The notes under the pieces are model-generated. The model did no database searches, was not told where the DNA came from, and saw only the letters and a list, made by a program, of their open reading frames with translations. Shown in pieces: positions 22,213-35,464 of a stretch of 64,000 nt of DNA. Source of the stretch: Triticum aestivum (taxonomy: Eukaryota > Streptophyta > Magnoliopsida > Poales > Poaceae); assembly GCF_018294505.1 (NCBI RefSeq), contig NC_057814.1, positions 292,694,604-292,758,603 of the forward strand, read 5' to 3'. Position numbers and translations under genes: made by a program. Positions within the stretch are counted from its first letter, which is position 1, and each line of letters starts with the position of its first letter.

Positions 22213-23165
22213 CTAGCAGTCCTCGCGAGGCCGGTCGCGCCACTCCTGGCGGGGGCCACGGTCGTCCCAGCGCCCTCCGCCTCGGCCGTAGCCCCGGTCG
22301 TTGCGCTCGGGGCGTCGACCGAAGCATCCATCTCGAATGGCCCTGAGCTCCTGACAGTCGTTGGTGCTGTGGCTGTGTATGTTGTGGAAGGCGCAGAACG
22401 GTCGGCTGCTCTTGGACGACTCGGGATGATCCCGGCCGCGCTTCGTGTCTGGCTCCGCCACGAGCACGGCCACTCCCTTGCGCTTCATGTCCTTGGCCTT
22501 GGCTTTCTTCTCCTCCAGGTCAGTAGCTGGGAGCTCGAGGAGGGAAAGGCACCCTTCCACAGCTCTCACGCACTTGGTCGCCAGGTTGAACATCTCCAGA
22601 GCCGTGCACAACTCCTTGTGGATGGCGAGCTCCTCCTTCATCTTGACGTCGCGGACACCATCAGAAAACGCCGAAATGATGACCTCGTCCGTCACCTTGG
22701 GGATCTTGACGCGAACCCTGTTGAAGCATTGGATATACTTCTGCAAGGTCTCTCCCGGCTGTTGCTTGATGCGGCGCAGGTCACCCGCAGCTGGGGGGCG
22801 ATCACGAGTGCCCTGGAAGTTGGCGACGAAGCGGTTACGCATCTCACCCCAGGAGGAAATCAAGCCCGGGGACAGGTTCAGGAGCCACGAGCGAGTACCT
22901 TCCTTGAGAGCCATGGGGAACCAGTTCGCCATGACTTTCTCGTCACCGTTGGCTGCCTCAATGCTCAGCTCATATAGCTGCAAGAACTCCGCAGGGTCGG
23001 GGGTGCCGTCATAGCGGGGAGGCAGATCCGGCTTGAACTTGCCCGGCCAGACGACGCCACACAGCTCAGGGGTGAAGGCGCGGCAGCCCGCCGTGGCCAC
23101 CGGGGCCCGTCGTGGAGGCGGAGCTTGATCTTGGTGTCCCCGCGCTGCCACGGCAGGTGGCGCAT
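22213..23165 (-). pseudogene. gag of element D, C-terminal two thirds
   Basis: Retrotransposon gag (capsid) of gypsy type, forming the particle that packages element RNA. The capsid block runs from PDLPPRYDGTPDPAEFLQLY through the MRNRFVANFQGTRD and LRRIKQQPGETLQKYIQCF segments. A zinc-knuckle-like FCAFHNIHSHSTNDCQEL and an Arg/Gly-rich tail follow. The frame is open until TAG at 22213-22215. The N-terminal part lies at 35465-36136, beyond the LARD. Removing the LARD and one target-site copy keeps the frame exactly. A large plus-strand open frame over this region is its shadow. Confidence 0.85.
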
Positions 23166-26100
23166 TGTGACGCCCCCGATTCAATCGTACACTAATCATG
23201 CACGCAAATGTGTACGATCAAGATCAGGGACTCACGGGAAGATATCACAACACAACTCTACAACATAAATAAGTCATACAAGCATCATAATACAAGCCAG
23301 GGGCCTCGAGGGCTCGAATACAAGTGCTCGATCATAGACGAGTCAGGGGAAGCAACAATATCTGAGTATAGACATAAGTTAAACAAGTTTGCCTTAAGAA
23401 GGCTAGCACAAAAGTAGGAACGATCGAAAAGGCAAGGCCTCCTGCCTGGGACCTCCTAACTACTCCTCGAAGCCGAACTCCATGTAGAATCATCCTCGGG
23501 ATCTCTAGCTCCTGGACTCCAGCATCTGGTTGCGACAACCAGGTATAGAAAGGGGGGAAAGAGGGAGAAAAGCAACCGTGAGTACTCATCCAAAGTACTC
23601 GCAAGCAAGGAGCTACACTACATATGCATGGGTATATGTGTAAAGGGCCATATCAGTGGACTAAACTGCAGAATGCCAGAATAAGAGGGGGATAGCTAAT
23701 CCTGTCGAAGACTACGCTTCTGGCCACCTCCATCTTGCAGCATGTAGAAGAGAGTAGATGGTAAGTTCACCAAGTAGCATCGCCTAGCATAATCCTACCC
23801 GGCGATCCCCTCCTCGTCGCCCTGTTAGAGAGCGATCACCGGGTTATATCTGGCACTTGGAAGGGTGTGTTTTATTAAGTATCCAGTTCTAGTTTTCATA
23901 AGGTCAAGGTACAACTCCGGGTCGTCCTTTTACCGAGGGACACGGCTATTCGAATAGATAAACTTCCCTGCAGGGGTGCACCACATAACCCAACACGCTC
24001 GATCCCATTTGGCCGGACACACTTTTCTGGGTCATGCCCGGCCTCGGAAGATCAACACGTCGCAGCCCCACCTAGGCTCAACGGAGAGGTCAGCACGCCG
24101 GTCTAAATCCTATGCGCGCAGGGGTCTGGGCCCATCGCCCATTGCACACCTGCACGTTGCGAGGGCGGCCGGAAGCAGACCTAGCCTAGCAGGCGTTCCA
24201 GTCCAATCCGGCGCGCGCCGCTCCGTCGCTGACATCAAGAAGAGCTTTGGCTGATACCACGACGTCGAGTGCCCATAACTGTTCCCGCGTAGCTGGTTAG
24301 TGCGTATAGACCAAATGGCCAGACTCAGATCAAATACCAAGATCTCGTTAAGCGTGTTAAGTATCCACGAACGCCGACCAGGGCCAGACCCACCTCTCTC
24401 CTAGGTGGTCTCAACCTGCCCTGTCGCTCCGTCATAAAGTAACAGTCGGAGGCTGTCAGGAACCCAGGCCCACCTCTACCGGGATGGAGCCACCTGTCCT
24501 TTCAGCCCCCTCATCAGAATCACTTGCGGGTACTCCTCGAGCCGACCCGACTTTAGTCACCACATGTGTCATGTATAAAGTATATAAGTATATACCCGTG
24601 ATCACCGCCCAAGTGATCACGGCCCGATAGTATAGCACAGCAGACGGACAAGAATGTAGGGCCACTGATGGAAAACTAGCATCCTATACTAGCAGTAGGA
24701 TAGCAGGTAAGGGTAACAACTGTAGCAACAGTGACAGGCTATGCATCAGTATAGGATTAACCGAAAGCAGTAACATGGTACACTACTCTAATGCAAGCAG
24801 TATAGAGAAGGAATAGGCGATATCTGGTGATCAAGGGGGGGGGGCTTGCCTGGTTGCTCTGGCAAGGAGGGGGTCGTCGTCGACGTAGTCGATCACAGGG
24901 GCAGCATCGGTCTCGGGGTCTACCGGAGAGAAGAGGGGGAAGAAACAGTAAATATAAAGCAAACATAGCATCACAAAGCATAACGTGGTAATACGACGTG
25001 CGGGTGTGACCTAACGTATGTCTACACGAATAGGTGAAGGGGGAAATTCAACCGGGAATGTTTTCCCGGTTCCGGACCTGTGCCAGACAAATGACCAGAG
25101 GGGGAAAGTTCCATGTTCAGAATGCTAGATGCATGTGACAAATGAACGGACCGCGTATTCGGATTCGTTGGATTTTTCTGAGCAACTTTCATATAGAAAA
25201 CATTTTCATCCGAGCTACGGATTATTTTATATGATTTTTGAAAGATTTAACAATATTCTGGAATTATTTATATTAACATAAAAGGAATATGACGTCAGCA
25301 TTGCGTGGGGACGACGTCAGCAGTCAACAGACTCGCTGACCAGGGTCAAACCGGGCCTGTGGGTCCAGTGGGACCCACATGTCAGCCTCTGTTAGTCTAA
25401 CAGTAATATAAACTACACTAATAGCCTGATTAGAGGGGTGGGCCCCATATGTTAGTGAGTGTTTAGGCTAGTATAGTTAATTGTTTTTATAAAAACGTTT
25501 ATTAAACTAATTATCAGAGTGGGGGCCCACATGTCTGTGACAGAAGTCGGCCCTGTCAGCGTTGACCTCGGTCAACTGGTCAAAGTGGGGCACCTGGGCC
25601 CACCAGTCAGTGGCTGGGGCCTGCCCAGTCAGTAGTTGACTAAAGTCAACAGGGGTCAGCGGGTCCACTGGGGGCCACAGTCAGCGACTGGGGGGCCCTA
25701 GGCGGTGCCACGTAGGCGGGGCGCCGGAGAGAGCTCCAGCGAGCCTCTCCCGCGGCGGCTCATCGCCGGAGGCGGCCGGAAAAACGCTACAGGGCACGGG
25801 GGTAGGTGCGGCTAGGCGCGTTCGATCGGGAGTTCGACGCCGCATCCACCTACGGTGCCGGCGTGGCCCGTAATAGGCTGGAACGATGACGGCGAGAGGC
25901 GGGCGGTCGCTGGAGTTCGGCCGCTTTCTGGATTGGCGCTACGGGGCACCAAAACGTGGGCGGTTTGCGGCTATAGCTAGCTGGCGATGCGACGCGTCCG
26001 ATGGAGCAAGCAGCAGGGGCGGGGATGGCCGGAGTGGCGCCGGCGAAAAGCCGTGGCGGCGGTGAGCTACGGGCCTCGTCGGGGACGGCGCTACGGTGCA

Positions 26101-27262
26101 CGCGCGGGTGAAATAAATGGCTAGGCGCGGTCTACGCAGTGCGACGAGGCCAATGAGCAGCAGCGCACGTCCAAATGGTCGCCGGAACGACGCCGGCGAC
26201 GTGCTATGCGGTGGCGAGCTCGGGCAAGTCGAGGACGGCGGCTAAAGGGAGTAAACGGTGACGGAAGAGGGATAGGAGGGATAAGAGGCTCACATTGAGC
26301 CCGCAGGTGTGCGAGAGTGAGCTCGGGGGAGGCTCGAGGCGGCGAAACGGGGTGGCGATCGACGGCGGCCGTGCGGGGAAGACGAGCTCGGGGAGGTCGT
26401 TGCAGTGGCTCCAAGCTTCAACGGAGAGGCGGAGGTGATGTAGTCGAGGGCGGCGACGACGTACGACACGGCGAAGTGGCGATTGGGGCATGGTGGCCGC
26501 GGGATCGAGCGGAGGGCGGCGACGGGGGCGCTCGGGTAGTGGGGAGAAAGGGCGAGCGCTAGCGAGGGAGAGAGGGGAGGAGGGGTATCTGATGTGGGTT
26601 AGGGTTTGGGCGAGAGAGAGAGAGCGTCGGGGGCTGATCTCATCCACCTGCGCCGCAGCAGTGCGCGGGGGCGAGTGCCCGCGGCCATGGAGGCTCGGCC
26701 TTCTCCTGTTGCAGGAGGAGGACGAAAGGCTGAGGTAGGTGGGCTGGGCTGGCACTGTTGGCTAGCTGGGCCGGTTGGTCCAGCGTGTGTGTGTGGGGGG
26801 GTTCCTTTTTCTTCTGTTTGTTTTGTTTTTTACTTTTATTTATTCTTTTCTATTTCGGCTAATTGTTTGGGCACCAAATGAGTTTTGTAAAATATGAGAG
26901 CTGGCCCACAAATCACAGCACAATATATTCTACCACCAAAAACTAGTTTGGGGTAAATATCATTTCATAATTCTTTTGTATTAATAAAGAGGTTATTAAA
27001 TAATGTTTTCAGCCACTGTTTGAGGTGGTTTAAGTCACTTAACAAATTTCATTAATGTTGTTTACAATTTTATCATAGCCTCTGATTTATCTACTATTTA
27101 TTGAACATTTTAGTTTTAATATTTGAAAACTTTTATTGTTTGCTTGATTTTGAATTTTGAATTATAATCGGTTTCGAACTAACACCAGATTAATAACAGT
27201 AATCATGGTGACGTGGCATCGTTAACAGAGGTTTACTGTAGCTTAATTATCCGGGATTCACA
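23166..27262 (-). mobile_element. LARD 3' LTR (4097 bp)
   Basis: On the minus strand it starts TGTGAATCCCGGAT at 27262 and ends GGGGGCGTCACA at 23166. It is GC-rich around 25700-26700, where many chance open frames occur, and AT-rich near its start. Confidence 0.9.
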
Positions 27263-27275
27263 ATTCTCCTCCACT
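27263..27275 (-). other. Polypurine tract of the LARD
   Basis: The minus strand reads GTGGAGGAGAAT next to the TG of the 3' LTR. Confidence 0.7.
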
Positions 27276-30200
27276 ACAATAAATCTCGTCCCGAGATTTA
27301 AGAGGTGGAGTAAGGGGGAAAGTGTTGGTAGCGAAAACCTAACGAGTCTTCTCGGTCTTGGCTGCCCTTTCGAAGAGGTTGATCCCTTTTGTTGATGTCT
27401 TCAATTCTCTGCTTCAGGTCATCATGATGAGGTCGTGATCCTTTCTTCAGAGTTTTCATTGTACATATGACGGACAAGGGGTAACTTCGGAAAAACGGAC
27501 CTCCGAAAGGTTAACTATATGGTTGATAACATCGGGGGAAGGTGGTTTCGAGCGGGCAGGCAATCGCCCGATGCCTGAAAAGTGTGTGAAACGGGTTCAA
27601 AGCAATCGGAATAAGTATTATGTCTGATGCCAGTATAGATCAGTGGACGGTGCTCCATGAATTACATACGAGGCCACGCGCGATGAATAAATTTGGGAAC
27701 AGGGGGTGCACAGGAGAGTCAGGTTTTGATCCTGTGGAACTGTGGGTTATGGGCCCATCATGTGGGTTAAAAGTAGGAAGGCGGTGATGTCTTGCACGAT
27801 CATGCAAGCAAGGCATGTCAGAGGATAGTCTGTCGATTATGTCGGCAACAACGTCGGTACCAAGGGCGAGGGACGAAGAGAACCATTTTCCTGCTCGTTG
27901 AATGAGGCAGACCAATAGGCAAAGTTCTCGTCCATCGGTGGTTACCGAAATGTCATCAACAATAGTAACAGGATCTTACAGACAGAATGGTACAACAAGG
28001 TGCCTACCTAAGTAGGGAATTATCTCTGCTAATTAAATCAGATTCAGGAAAGGTTAAACAAAAGAAAGGAAAGGAAAACGTGATTATCAGGTTAAACAGA
28101 ACAATGGAAAGGAATATTGTGATTACACACAATTATTAGGAGTATATCCTTCCTATGTACAAGCAGAACATGGTATACAGGGTAGGAGAGCAAGTACCCA
28201 ACCATTCAAATAAGAGGCAAGGATTAATCAAGATGTTACCCATACAACGGTGTTTGGATAACTGACCAAGAAACATTCAGCATCGCGCCTCCAATGTTCT
28301 TGTTGAAGAGCGGGGGTATCATAATCATGCTTCGAGGTAGCAATGATATGGTATTTCAATCAAGGGCCAAACCTTGGATACACAAATGATCCATTAGGAG
28401 CAACTTATAAAATAAGTCTTACAATTTCCTCCAGGAAGACTGGTTATCCTTGCAAAAGAAATTATAATGATAGGTCCTCCAGCTAGGGGGGGCGCTAGGC
28501 ATGACATCATATTACCGGGTCATCTAAGAACCAACGCCATAACTCCTGGAAAGTTGTCCCAACCATCATATCTGACCGAGATTCAGATCCGATTGGTGTC
28601 ATGATACCTCAGACTCAGGATGTCCAAGAACAAAAGGTGCAACACAAACAGACGAATGATATTGTAAGATTCTCGGGAAATGAACTATGGGAGCGGGTTC
28701 CTGAAACAATAGTTCATCATTAAACCAAGGAGAGGTGAGGAGGTGGCTGATTGACTCAGCGACAATTCCTCGAGATTTCCAAAAAGATGGATTACCACAC
28801 TTATGTCAACAAGGAGATAACATTTGTCAGATCAAATGATATAATGAGGTATGCTCGAGGAAAACATACACACTTAAACATTGGTTGAAAGGTGCACCCG
28901 AAATATGGGCTTAGGTAGAATGATCAATGTTAGAATGGTGATTCGATAACCAATGGTCTAAGAATGAAATATCGACCATTAACTTCAAAGCAATAGGGTT
29001 GTTAGAAGTTTTGAATTTTACACCTCACAGTCCATTTGTCGGTATTCCGGTAAGAAACAACACGGAGAGCAAGAAAAAATGGTGATTGTAAGAAGCATCA
29101 CTATACCAAGAATTCTTAAGAGGAGGTGAAATTCTCACAACCTTCTTTGACATAAAAGATGGTAATACTCCAAGGTAGAACATAGCATGAGCTGGATAGC
29201 AAGGAGCTCCATAACATGAACAAGTTTGTGTTGGAGGGAAGGCAATAATGTTGTTGATGATAACACAAATCCTTGTGAGGCAAGGGTGGTGTTTCTCAAC
29301 ACGAATTCAATCGATATCCTTGAAGAGCTCAGAATGTTGATGATGATCACGACACATTTGTCAAGGGGTTTCATGAGAATATAATCGATTGGCGATGACA
29401 TCACGTCAAAGGAATGATGAAGCGAAAGGATATTGGAACCACGGTTATGACACAAATTCGAAATCAAGCTTGCTGCTCAAGGTGAAAGGGTATTATGGAG
29501 AAGATCGACGTAAGCTTTGCTCACCGTCGAAAGTTGTGCTCCGGGAAGAAGGACCGGGTGGCACAGTTAGCACGATAATGATATAGCCAATCAGGCTAGG
29601 AATGACGTGTTTGGGAACAAACTCGTAAGTAAAGAAGATTACTAAAGTTGTTGAACCGTAGTGCGGACTTGGTTCAGTTATCGGTGTCTTTGAGTGTTTA
29701 ATAACTGAGAGCCCGTGAAAAATTGGAATCAGTGAGAATGTAGTATTTGATGAAGAACTCATAAGAAGTTATGATGTCTTGTGTTTATCTCGAGATACCA
29801 GGGGGTAATACTCGACGATAGATTAAAGTAAAGGTTGGACAGGTGCAATGATCTGCAGAGGAAAAGTGGTTTAACTTGTCTGAGAAATTGAATCAAGGGG
29901 AACAGTATGGTCAGAAACACATTTGTAAATGATCAAACCACGGATACAAGAACTTATAACAAGGGGGTAACTATTTTACGAGAAGCTTCCATGATAAGAT
30001 TTACATCGTGTCCATGGGCATGAACACAAAGTTCAAGGTCGACTCCCACTTCTCTAATGCATAACCTTTCATTCACTTCTCGCCTTCAACGAAGTTGTGT
30101 TGAAATTTTATCTGACATATCAACAGTAGAGTATGACCCGTAGTAGTTTCTGGGTTCACACAGATTAGAAAAAGGCATAGGTTCAACCCATCAGGGTCTC

Positions 30201-31352
30201 TTAGGAACATATGCCACAAACTTCAGGAGTAAATAACACAAGCTCGAAAGCAGAGCATCGTTGGTCAATCAGAGGATAGGATTTGCCAATGGAGAAAGAA
30301 CTTCCAAAGTGATTGGATATGAAGGACGCTATCGGATAAAATCCCACAAAGGATCCGGTGGTCCTCAAGGGATCTGATGTGAGCATCGGTACTCAATCAG
30401 AGGAAGATACAATGCAAGGAGATCAAATTATAGAAACAACCAACTAATTCAATCAAATGCAAAGGAATTATGTTTTCCAAATCAAGAGATCAGAAGCAAT
30501 GTTCTGATTAGGGATGGATAAGTTGAATAGCCTTAGGGGTACAATCGACGACAATAGGATTGGTTGAGAACCAGCTCATGTTTAAAATGACGTCTGAGCC
30601 GGAAAGATAATTTAAAAGGATCAACATATGATTGCGTGCATTCGCACTCATGTTGAATAAAAAGGATCAAAATGACGGCGCCTAAGGATACTAACGAATA
30701 TTGCCAGACATATGGAAAGCATCCATCATGCAAGCAGACAAGTATTGTAGAGCAATAAGCTACTAAGGATTTTTGGAGGATCGAATAGTATTTCGAAGAC
30801 CATTGTGAAACACATGAACAACTGGGGGATGAGCGGATACTCGATAAGTGCGAGAATTATCCGTAGGGGTATTCAGGTGACAAAGAACAGCAAGGCAGTA
30901 GGCTCAAAGGATTATCGAAACAACGACGAGTATTTCGGGGTATCTTGCAATAACAAGACCAACTGGGGATGAATGTAAGAACAACAACTGCAAGTAGTTA
31001 TCCATAAGGGTTGACGGTGGAAGGGGAATTGCAAACGCGATGAACACAAGTTCTCGGGTTAACAGCGCAGAGTATCTTCAGGGTCTTCACGTGCAGCAGA
31101 CGATCATCAGTAATAAGGGGCTCTCCGGGTGAAAGTGATAACGAGATCCTAATGTTAGATTTAGCAAAATTCATTTAACCCAAATAGAAGAGATGTCAGA
31201 GTCCCAGAGTATAGACAAGGAGTAAAATATCCTAATACCACCCAATGGCGACGTGGGCCCGTAAGCCACACAGCCATGTTAGTAAAAGTTTTTCAATGAC
31301 TAGACTCGACTTCGGCCAAGGAGTGTGGAAGGAGGATTCCTATAGGCAGTTG
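27276..31352 (-). mobile_element. LARD internal domain, non-coding
   Basis: Four kilobases without a coding region: the longest open frame is about 110 codons and matches nothing I know. No gag or pol motif is visible on either strand. Such domains are thought to carry packaging signals for proteins supplied by a partner element. Confidence 0.8.
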
Positions 31353-31364
31353 GCTCTGATACCA
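31353..31364 (-). other. Primer-binding site of the LARD (initiator tRNA-Met)
   Basis: The minus strand reads TGGTATCAGAGC three bases after the 5' LTR. This is the standard plant PBS for initiator tRNA-Met and it fixes the orientation. Confidence 0.9.
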
Positions 31365-31367
31365 ACT

Positions 31368-34300
31368 TGTGACGCCCCCGATTCAATCGTACACTAATCA
31401 TGCACGCAAATGTGTACGATCAAGATCAGGGACTCACGGGAAGATATCACAACACAACTCTACAACATAAATAAGTCATACAAGCATCATAATACAAGCC
31501 AGGGGCCTCGAGGGCTCGAATACAAGTGCTCGATCATAGACAAGTCAGCGGAAGCAACAATATCTGAGTACAGACATAAGTTAAACAAGTTTGCCTTAAG
31601 AAGGCTAGCACAAAAGTATGAACGATCGAAAAGGCAAGGCCTCCTGCCTGGGACCTCCTAACTACTCCTCGAAGCCGAACTCCATGTAGAATCATCCTCG
31701 GGATCTCTAGCTCCTGGACTCCAGCATCTGGTTGCGACAACCAGGTACAGAAAGGGGGAAAAGAGGGAGAAAAGCAACCGTGAGTACTCATCCAAAGTAC
31801 TCGCAAGCAAGGAGCTACACTACATATGCATGGGTATATGTGTAAAGGGCCATATCAGTGGACTAAACTGCAGAATGCCAGAATAAGAGGGGGATAGCTA
31901 ATCCTGTCGAAGACTACGCTTCTGGCCACCTCCATCTTGCAGCATGTAGAAGAGAGTAGATGGTAAGTTCACCAAGTAGCATCGCATAGCATAATCCTAC
32001 CCGGCGATCCCCTCCTCGTCGCCCTGTTAGAGAGCAATCACCGGGTTATATCTGGCACTTGGAAGGGTGTGTTTTATTAAGTATCCAGTTCTAGTTTTCA
32101 TAAGGTCAAGGTACAACTCCGGGTCGTCCTTTTACCGAGGGACACGGCTATTCGAATAGATAAACTTCCCTGCAGGGGTGCACCACATAACCCAACACGC
32201 TCGATCCCATTTGGCCGGACACACTTTTATGGGTCATGCCCGGCCTCGGAAGATCAACACGTCGCAGCCCCACCTAGGCTCAACGGAGAGGTCAGCACGC
32301 CGGTCTAAATCCTATGCGCGCACGGGTCTGGGCCCATCGCCCATTGCACACCTGCACGTTGCGAGGGCGGCCGGAAGCAGACCTAGCCTAGCAGGCGTCC
32401 AGTCCAATCTGGCGCGCGCCGCTCCGTCGCTGACGTCAAGAAGAGCTTCGGCTGATACCACGACGTCGAGTGCCCATAACTGTTCCCGCGTAGCTGGTTA
32501 GTGCGCATAGACCAAATGGCCAGACTCAGATCAAATACCAAGATCTCGTTAAGCGTGTTAAGTATCCACGAACGCCGACCAGGGCCAGACCCACCTCTCT
32601 CCTAGGTGGTCTCAACCTGCCCTGTCGCTTCGCCATAAAGTAACAGTCGGGGGCCGTCAGGAACCCAGGCCCACCTCTACCAGGATGGAGCCACCTGTCC
32701 TTTCAGCCCCCTCATCAGAATCACTTGCGGGTACTCCTCGAGCCGACCCGACTTTAGTCACCACATGTGTCATGTATAAAGTATATAAGTATATACCCGT
32801 GATCACCGCCCAAGTGATCACGGCCTGATAGTATAGCACAGCAGACGGACAAGAATGTAGGGCCACTGATGGAAAACTAGCATCCTATACTAAGCAGTAG
32901 GATAGCAGGTAAGGGTAACAACTGTAGCAACAGTGACAGGCTATGCATCAGTATAGGATTAACCGAAAGCAGTAACATGGTACACTACTCTAATGCAAGC
33001 AGTATAGAGAAGGAATAGGCGATATCTGGTGATCAAGGGGGGGGGGGGGCTTGCCTGGTTGCTTTGGCAAGGAGGGGGTCGTCGTCGACGTAGTCGATCA
33101 CAGGGGCAGCATCGGTCTCGGGGTCTACCGGAGAGAAGAGGGGGAAGAAACAGTAAATATAAAGCAAACATAGCATCACAAAGCATAACGTGGTAATACG
33201 ACGTGTCGGGTGTGACCTAACGTATGTCTACACGAATAGGTGAAGGGGGCAATTCAACCGGGAATGTTTTCCCGGTTCCGGACCTGTGCCAGACAGATAA
33301 CCGGAGGGGGAAAGTTCCATGTTCAGCATGCTAGAGGCATGTGACAAATGAACGGACCGCGTATTCGGATTCTTTGGATTTTTTTAAGCAACTTTCATAT
33401 AGAAAACATTTTCATCCGAGCTACGGATTATTTTATATGATTTTTGGAAGATTTAACAATATTCTGGAATTATTTATATTAACAGAAAAGGAATATAACG
33501 TCAGCATTGCGTGGGGATGACGTCAGCAGTCAACAGACTCGCTGACCAGGGTCAAACCGGGCCTGTGGGTCTAGTGGGACCCACATGTCAGCCTCTGTTA
33601 GTCTAACAGTAATTTAAACTAAACTAACAGCCTGATTAGAGGGGTGGGCCCCATATGTCAGTGAGTGTTTAGGCTAGTATAGTTAATTGTTTTTATAAAA
33701 ACATTTATTAAACTAATTATCAGAGTGGGGGCCCACATGTCTGTGGCAGAAGCCGGCCCAGTCAGCGTTGACCTCGGTCAACTGGTCAAAGTGGGGCACC
33801 TGGGCCCACCAGTCAGTGGCTGGGGCCTGCCCAATCAGCAGTTGACTAAAGTCAACAGGGGTCAGCGGGTCCACTCGGGGCCACGGTCAGCGACTGGGGG
33901 GAGGGCCTAGGCGGTGCCACGTAGGCGGGGCGCCGAAGAGAGCTCCGGCGAGCCTCTCCCGCGGCGGCTCATCGCCGGAGGCGGCCGGAAAAACGCTATA
34001 GGGCACGGGGGTAGGTGCGGCTAGGCGCGTTCGATCGGGCGTTCGATGCCGCATCCACCTACGGTGGCAGCGCGGCCCGTAATAGGCTGGAACGACGACG
34101 GCGAGAGGCGGGGCGGTCGTCGGAGTTCGACCGCTTTCTGGTTTGGTGCTACGGGGCACCAAAACGTGGGCGGTTTGCGGCTACAGCTAGCTGGCGATGC
34201 GGCGCGTCCGATGGAGCAAGCAGCAGGGGCGGGGATGGCCGGAGTGGCACCGGCGACAAGCCGTGGCGGCGGTGAGCTATGGGGCTCGTCGGGGACGGCG

Positions 34301-35464
34301 CTACGGTGCACGCGCGGGTGAAATAAACGGCTAGGCGCGGTCTACGCAGTGCGACGAGGCCAATGAGCAGCAGCGCGCGTCCAAATGGTCGCCGGAACGA
34401 CGCCAGCGACGTGCTATGCGGTGGCGAGCTCGGGCAAGTCGAGGACGGTGGCTAAAGGGAGTAAACGGCGATGGAAGAGGGATAGGAGGGATAAGAGGCT
34501 CACATTGAGCCTGCAGGTGTGCGAGAGTGAGCTCGGGGGAGGCTCGAGGCGGCGAAACGGGGCGGCGATCGACGGCGGCCGTGCGGGGAAGACGAGCTCG
34601 GGGAGGTCGTTGCAGTGGCTCCAAGCTTCAACAGAGAGGCGAAGGTGATGTATTCGAGGGCGGCGACGACGTACGACATGGCGAATTGGCGATTGGGGCA
34701 CGGTGGCCGCGGGATCGAGCGGAGGGCGGCGACGGGAGCGCTCGGGCAGTTGGGAGAAAGGGCGAGCACGAGCGAGGGAGAGAGGGGAGGAGGGGGATTT
34801 GATGTGGGTTAGGGTTTGGGCGAGAGAGAGAGTGTGTGTCGGGGGCTGATCTCATCCACCCGTGCCGCAACAGTGCGCGGGGGCGAGTGCCCCGCGGCCA
34901 TGGAGGCTCGGCCTTCTCCTGTTGCAGGAGGAGGACGAGGCTGAGGTAGGTGGGCTGGGCTGGCACTGTTGGCTAGCTGGGCCGGTTGGTCCAGCGTGTG
35001 TGTGTGGGGGGGTTCCTTTTTCTTGTGTTTTGTTTTTTTATTTATTCTTTTCTATTTCGGCTAATTGTTTGGGCACCAAATGAGTTTTGTAAAATATGAG
35101 AGCTGGCCCACAAATCACAGCATAATATATTCTACCACCAAAAACTAGTTTGGGGTAAATATCATTTCATAATTCTTTTGTATTAATAAAGAGGTTATTA
35201 TATAATGTTTTCAGCCACTGTTTGAGGTGGTTTAAGTCACTTAACAAATTTCATTAATGTTGTTTACAATTTTATCATAGCCTCTGATTTATCTACTATT
35301 TATTGAACATTTTAGTTTTAATATTTGAAAACTTTTATTGTTTGCTTGATTTTGAATTTTGAATTATAATCGGTTTCGAACTAACACCAGATTAATAACA
35401 GTAATCATGGTGATGTGGCATCGTTAACAGAGGTTTACTGTAGCTTAATTATCCGGGCGTCACA
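31368..35464 (-). mobile_element. LARD 5' LTR (4097 bp)
   Basis: Close copy of 23166-27262 with scattered single-base differences and small length changes, such as a longer G-run near 33040. The internal edge is TGTGACGCCCCC at 31368. Confidence 0.9.

Larger units (their letters stand above)
23166..35464 (-). mobile_element. LARD: non-coding large retrotransposon derivative with 4.1-kb LTRs (Sukkula-like)
   Basis: Two LTRs of equal length (4097 bp each) flank 4105 bp of internal DNA. Target-site copies are CGCAT at 23161-23165 and CGCGT at 35465-35469. On the minus strand there is a PBS for initiator tRNA-Met after the 5' LTR and a polypurine tract before the 3' LTR. No protein-coding region is present. 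Very long LTRs with a conserved non-coding centre are the definition of LARDs in Triticeae, such as Sukkula; the specific family is tentative. The LTRs differ at about 4 of the first 255 positions, so the insertion is young compared with D. Confidence 0.9.

Noticed and set aside
21841..22977. Plus-strand open frame of 378 codons opposite gag of element D
   Set aside because: It is the shadow of a GC-rich gag gene on the minus strand, which has recognised capsid motifs; the plus frame shows no known domain.
24110..24340. Open frames shared by the two LARD LTRs (23976-24340 and 32178-32501)
   Set aside because: The sharing reflects LTR identity; a one-base indel shifts the frame between copies, so coding selection is unlikely.
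25700..26760. Many open frames of 80-180 codons in the LARD LTR, repeated at 33900-34970
   Set aside because: They exist in several frames at once in GC-rich LTR DNA, change with indels between the two LTRs and have no domains.
31353..31364. tRNA-Met sequence as a tRNA gene fragment
   Set aside because: Only the primer-binding part complementary to the tRNA 3' end is present, in the right place after an LTR.
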